A stretch of 64,000 nt of DNA. Origin: Escarpia spicata. Lineage: Eukaryota > Annelida > Polychaeta > Sabellida > Siboglinidae. The DNA lies in the NCBI GenBank assembly GCA_963995525.1, contig OZ023213.1:21267526-21331525 (forward strand), in the 5' to 3' direction. Of the stretch, positions 60,001 through 64,000 are shown one piece after another (the first letter of the stretch is position 1; each line of letters begins with the position of its first letter). Below the pieces are notes generated by a model, which made no database searches, was not told where the DNA came from, and saw nothing but the letters and a program-made list of their open reading frames with translations. Both the position numbers and the translations under genes were made by a program.

Positions 60001-62103
60001 CTTTTGAAAAGGTTTAAATATAGATAACAACCAATACATCAGATGTTACTACAAATAAACCAATTTGTTTCGATTTAGAATGATAATGTTTTTAACCCTG
60101 TGAAATACAATGTTTCTGTATATCTACTGGTGGTAAACTTAATTAATTTCATTAGTTCTGTGAGGATTACTACCTTTTGATAAAAAATCTACACTGTTTC
60201 TTCATGACCTATATCACCATCTAATTCTATGATCTTTCTAAGAGAAAAAACAGACTTCTATCAATATTTTCATAACCATTCAATATCATAAAAAAATTAT
60301 ATTTGATCTCCTCTTAATCGCTATGTCTTTCCGGTTATTAAACTACATTGTTCGAGGTGTTTTTCATAACTAAGGTCTCTCAATTCTGGAATCATTGTAA
60401 TCCACAGTCAAGCTATATTTGAAGGGTTTAAGGACAAAACACGATAAATGCCATTTTTGAAATTTCGCCCAAACCTGGACTAAACGTTTGTTTAAACACA
60501 TGTTGCGCTAGGATATTTTCTAATTTATAGAAAAACGCAATAAATCCCCAAGAAACGACGTGCACAAAAGAGCGTTTGTTCTCAAAATGCGATATATCCA
60601 TGTTCAGCCAATCAGCACCGCCGTGCCGTAAGTGCAGCTACGCGGAGTGACAGCAGGCGGTGTATGAATATACAGCGTTTTGATAACAAAATCATTTAAA
60701 ATCACATTTTGCTTAGCAAATGTGCAACAAATATTTCAGAGTTTGCCACCACTCTCTATGATTTCGGATTCTAAATATATATATATATCAACTTAATTTA
60801 CAAGTTGCTATTTAAACTTTGAGGATGAAGCACAAGTGACTTTTTCTCAAAACAAAGAAAATGGATATATCGCATTTTACCCTGAAACCCTTCATATGTA
60901 ACCCTCCACAGCGAACTAGGTACTAAGTCACATGGGTCAGTTCTGGACATGAGCCAAAAATAGCTGCCGAGGTCAGGTTCCATCAATTTTGTGATTTTGG
61001 CAGAAATGCATACATTATAATATCAAATTATCACCTTTCAATATCCAGTTCATTATCCTCGACAAACAATAAAGAACTAATCAAATGTATTTGCTAACCA
61101 AAAAAAGGTGACAAAAACAATCTAGACAATACATGAGTCAAAATTACCTCGTTTCTCAAAACGCTTTTTTTTATTTGCTTCCATTTAGCAGTAAATCAAA
61201 AAACTACTGAGGATATCTCAACAAGGTATAATTTTAAAGCTTATGATTCATGGATTCCAAAAAGATACAAAACTCAATTCCACAAGATTGTGCAACTTAA
61301 GACCCACTCAGCTGTGGCAGGTCAAGTATTACTTACCTTAAGCTCATCCCTGAAGATAAGAAACAGTGCGAGCTGATATCGGGCTATAAGACTCGTGGCA
61401 AAGTTTCCGATGCCGTAGCAAACAAGTTCCTTCACGTCACTACTCTGGCTGATGTCACTACCAATGCCAGGGCAACAACACTGCGTCACTATGCCTGTGT
61501 CACAATGTGTGTCATCATGACAGTGTTTACACCCTCTATGTGTCGATGTAATTGGTGACTTCTCTCTCACTTGTGGCACAACGTTTGTGAGTTTTTCTGT
61601 TGCTGAAGCAGGTAACATTATTGGTGTAACAATACATCAAACGATTCTATGTGATGATGCAATACTATGAATACTAAATTTAATTATTTATAGTTATCTT
61701 TGATATTTAAGTATAATTTAGCGAGCGTATGCATGTTTGTATGTGTGTGGACAATGGACATATCAACGTTTTCCTTCCACATGCTTTACATATATACGGT
61801 GCCAAACTGTCAGGTCTTTTTACATACGACCCCTCAGAAGAAAAGTAATGCCTAAAAAAGTTATTGTTTTAAATTCTCAATAAGTTAAGGTTAAGGGTTT
61901 CTACCGGTTTTATGGTTTGCTCCAGACATTAGAAGAACACAAATCGATTGTTCATAAAGTTACAGGTATTTCCGATGATTGGTCTCTGAGGATCGCTTAC
62001 CAGTTGGGGATATCTTATGTAATTTGCATTATGAAAAATTGCTCAAATTGATGTCATAACAAACAAAAACAGCAATATTTCATATGGGAAAGCATCATCT
62101 GCA

Positions 62104-62184
<81 letters not shown>

Positions 62185-63588
62185 CACAATTTGGAAAATG
62201 GGCATTTTTGTCAGTTACACTGAACTATCAATAGAAATGACACTTGGTAAACCAGACCAACAAGCTACTAGTGCCACTGTAATACTGTTCACAAATGATT
62301 TTTTTATTTTATCTGACAATCTTAATTGTTTATTAACCTTACTGGAGCATCATACAAACTTGACATTTTGAATACCAAGTGCCTCTGAGGCAGTGATGGT
62401 ATGACATTGCTGTTGGTCATGCACTACTGCACGATACTATCACATCATCATCACACTATTAAATTAACCTATCACAATAACATTTCAATAGTAATACAGG
62501 TATCACAATACACTCACTGTTCTATCACAATATATTTAATAAAAGTATCCCCAATACTTACCCACAGATGACACTGTGTCATTCTCAGTTTTGTTGAACC
62601 CATCCTGGTTCTCATTATATATAATCCTTGCCTTCCCAAGTGTCCCTGCAAAGGCACATAGATGGTCACTGCCCAGAGGCAAATTAAGGGGTACAGAGGC
62701 CATCGGGGCAAATTAAGGGGTACAGAGGCCATCGGGGCAAATTAAGGGGTACATAGGCCATCGGGGCAAATTAAGGGGTACAGAGGCCATCGGGGCAAAT
62801 TAAGGGGTACATAGGCCATCGGGGCAAATTTGGATGGTGAGGCCCCCACCCACCAAAAGCAAAGGTGTACATTTTTTAATGCATTTTTAAACGGCAATAT
62901 GTTTGCCCCTTGAATAAATTGTGTTCTCCCTCAAGGGGGCCTTGGAGATTGGGGCCCTGAAATGAATTTTGTTCTCCCTGGAAGGGGGCCTTGGAGCTCA
63001 GGTTACTGAATATTTTTTTCGGAGCTCTGGGCCCTGGAATATTTTTCACACTTGAGTAGGGTCCCCGGAAGCTATGGGTCCTGGATTTTTTCATCCCTAA
63101 GTGGGCCCCCCGGTAGCTCGGGGCCCTGGGCACATGCCCCAGTTGTCCCTATGGTAATCCACCAATGTCCGTGACAGCGGTACTGTGGTACTATTTTTTA
63201 CTGAACTAAATTACAATGATAACATTCTTTTTCAATGATAAATGTAAATTGTAAACACTGAAATACAAAAAATAATAAACACATATGATACGTTAATTAA
63301 AAATGTACGTATTTTTTATAAGATTATGGCACAAATCAATTTCAAGTGCAATAAAACGTATTAATCACCAATGAACTAAGAAACGTGTTTAATGTGGAAC
63401 TGATGATGTTGGTCTTGATCAATTTCTTACATTAGCATAGGATATATTAATGACGGATTTTGTTTTAAAGAGAAATATTACAAAACGTGGTAATAAATCA
63501 TGTGTAATGAAATTGATCAAAATCATGAAACTCGTAGAGGAACTTACCCAAGACTATCTGCAAGTAGTCGCTCTTCTGCAAATCTTCT
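56901..63588 (-). CDS. SRRD: SRR1-like domain protein (SRRD), 6 coding exons assembled, N-terminus unresolved
   Basis: SRR1-domain protein, related to plant SRR1 (red-light and clock signalling); the mammalian homologue SRRD has been linked to heme and circadian regulation, and the biochemical activity is unknown. Six exons joined with consistent phases give about 260 codons. Core motifs: [64 protein letters not shown], and a final [13 protein letters not shown]. These align with human [44 protein letters not shown] and DIFNDTSVHWF. A Cys/His-rich insertion (HRGCKHCHDDTHC and QCCC) precedes the core and is absent from human SRRD. The start codon was not found; a first exon may lie at 63800-64000 or beyond. 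Convergent with PHKG. Confidence 0.9.
57759..57804 (-). CDS. SRRD: SRRD exon (46 bp)
   Basis: TPHRTLATEAAYVME plus a split first codon. Acceptor TTTGCAG|C, donor GAG|GTATCG. It was required because the flanking exons are out of phase without it, and it restores frame exactly. Sequence similarity to human here is weak. Confidence 0.7.
57838..58155 (-). mobile_element. tRNA-derived SINE, full-length-looking copy
   Basis: Minus strand: head GTGGCTAGACCATAGGACTT with B-box GGGTTCAAATC, body AGTTCACTCAGCTGTATGAA, and tail CGCTATATAAGAACTTACCT. About 315 bp, inside an SRRD intron. Best reference for the family in this window. Confidence 0.85.
58698..58849 (-). CDS. SRRD: SRRD exon (most conserved block)
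   Basis: [50 protein letters not shown]. Acceptor TGCCAG|G, donor ACAG|GTATGG, ends in phase 2. Confidence 0.94.
58945..59325. repeat. Dispersed repeat in SRRD introns, copy 1
   Basis: Collinear with 60955-61325 in the same orientation: GAGCCAAAAATAGCTG, TTTCAATRTCCAGTT, CCTCGTTTCTCAAAACG, GGATTCCAAAAAG and GCTGTGRCAGGTCA shared in order. Confidence 0.85.
59675..59773 (-). CDS. SRRD: SRRD exon
   Basis: 33 codons, VPVEDTYIYDPLLMSIEMST then LEELGCQQMALNE, aligned to human [21 protein letters not shown]. Acceptor TTTTCAG|GTA, donor GAG|GTGGCG (weak), phase 0 both sides. Confidence 0.88.
60421..60893. mobile_element. MITE with GAAGGGTTT termini
   Basis: The left end, GAAGGGTTTAAGGACAAAAC, and the right end, reverse complement GAAGGGTTTCAGGGTAAAAT, continue into matching CGATA words. 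473 bp, noncoding, in an SRRD intron. Confidence 0.6.
60955..61325. repeat. Dispersed repeat in SRRD introns, copy 2
   Basis: Partner of 58945-59325. Ends only about ten bases from the GTAAGT donor of the SRRD exon at 61337. Confidence 0.85.
61337..61602 (-). CDS. SRRD: SRRD exon with SRR1 core start and Cys-rich insertion
   Basis: ATEKLTNVVPQVREK, then the HRGCKHCHDDTHC and CCCPGIG region, then [20 protein letters not shown] up to RDELK. Donor AAG|GTAAGT is certain. Acceptor TGCTTCAG|CA is chosen because its phase fits the preceding exon. Confidence 0.88.
62107..62182. repeat. (GT)n microsatellite
   Basis: About 38 GT units in an SRRD intron. Confidence 0.97.
62683..62828. repeat. 29-bp tandem repeat, 5 copies
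   Basis: Unit GGGCAAATTAAGGGGTACAG + AGGCCATCG, almost identical copies, followed by GGGGCCCTGG-rich degenerate repeats to 63130. Confidence 0.95.
63548..63588 (-). CDS. SRRD: SRRD exon (N-terminal helix), first one identified
   Basis: 41 bp, EDLQKSDYLQIVL plus split codons, like human REDLLVSDFYLSVL. Acceptor GCTTACAG|A, donor TTGG|GTAAGT. Needs an upstream exon ending in phase 2. Confidence 0.75.
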
Positions 63589-64000
63589 CTGTAAGCAAAT
63601 CAAAACATTACTATTTTATTTCCACTATTTTCCCAGTCTGAAATTGGTAATAATAATGTTGTCGCACTGGTATCCAACTTTGACAAGGAACTCTGGGCAC
63701 TTACAGTCCTTCATTGTCACAGCAAGTGTGTTGTCAGTTATGCCAGTACTGCAGTATGGTATTTTGTAGATTGAGGCTACTGGCACTGTAAGTCCATGAC
63801 AGAGGCTTTACATTTACTTCTGACGGACCTTTCACTTCCCGTGGCGGCACGCATGTAGAATCCGGACCCACTTCGATTTCGCCGCTGCTTGAGTTTTGCC
63901 TAACTTTGATACCTCAGTGCAATATTTCCATTATTCAACATTATCCCAGGCATATTTACGTTTCGAATATTGCGTCTTAGCGCACTTTTGAGGCGTAAAT
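63589..64000 (-). other. Region upstream of the first identified SRRD exon
   Basis: On the minus strand a basic open stretch (KLKQRRNRSGSGFYMRAATG) at about 63900-63840 could be the N-terminal exon or 5' UTR. One phase-2 exit (AG|GTCCGT) would join the next exon in frame but is a poor donor. Not called as coding. Confidence 0.3.

Noticed and set aside
63676..63770. Extra SRRD exon upstream of 63588
   Set aside because: An AG and a GTAAG bracket a short segment, but its phases do not fit and there is a stop in the only compatible frame.

Overview
The window is animal nuclear DNA. It holds three multi-exon protein-coding genes with GT-AG introns, abundant microsatellites, and a dense mix of non-LTR retrotransposon, Ty3-type LTR, hAT and MITE remnants plus tRNA-derived SINEs. 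Gene content and repeat style suggest a marine invertebrate (deuterostome or lophotrochozoan); the species cannot be fixed from sequence alone.

Layout. (1) 1-18738, minus strand: a high-affinity choline transporter (SLC5A7/CHT1-like), nine coding exons visible, 3' end beyond the left edge. A small first coding exon with an upstream TATA box lies 8.9 kb from exon 2. Introns carry a LINE with RT remnants (4970-6380), a second LINE (10255-11800), a SINE, very long GT and CGTT microsatellites, and an array of palindromes (12240-12630). (2) 18.9-34.4 kb: transposon-filled spacer between two divergent genes. It holds LINE and Ty3-type fragments, a clean hAT-like element with 8-bp target duplication (23968-25097), and a three-level nest: an outer TIR element (26497-32992), an inner hAT copy (27054-32346) and a 4-kb LINE (27937-31940). 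Both DNA elements have intact 8-bp duplications. (3) 34566-52881, plus strand: the catalytic gamma subunit of phosphorylase kinase (PHKG), twelve coding exons, about 385 residues, including 30-bp and 39-bp microexons. The 5' part of its last exon is duplicated 1 kb upstream across a 79-bp minisatellite. (4) 56901-63588 and probably beyond, minus strand: an SRR1-like domain protein (SRRD), six coding exons assembled, N-terminus unresolved.

PHKG and SRRD are convergent, about 4 kb apart between stop codons. The three genes are functionally unrelated (choline reuptake for acetylcholine synthesis, glycogen breakdown control, SRR1-domain regulator). The most interesting signals are the PHKG exon duplication, which can produce a swapped or 23-residue-longer C-terminal regulatory region, the datable nested transposons, and the in-frame N-terminal exon of the choline transporter.
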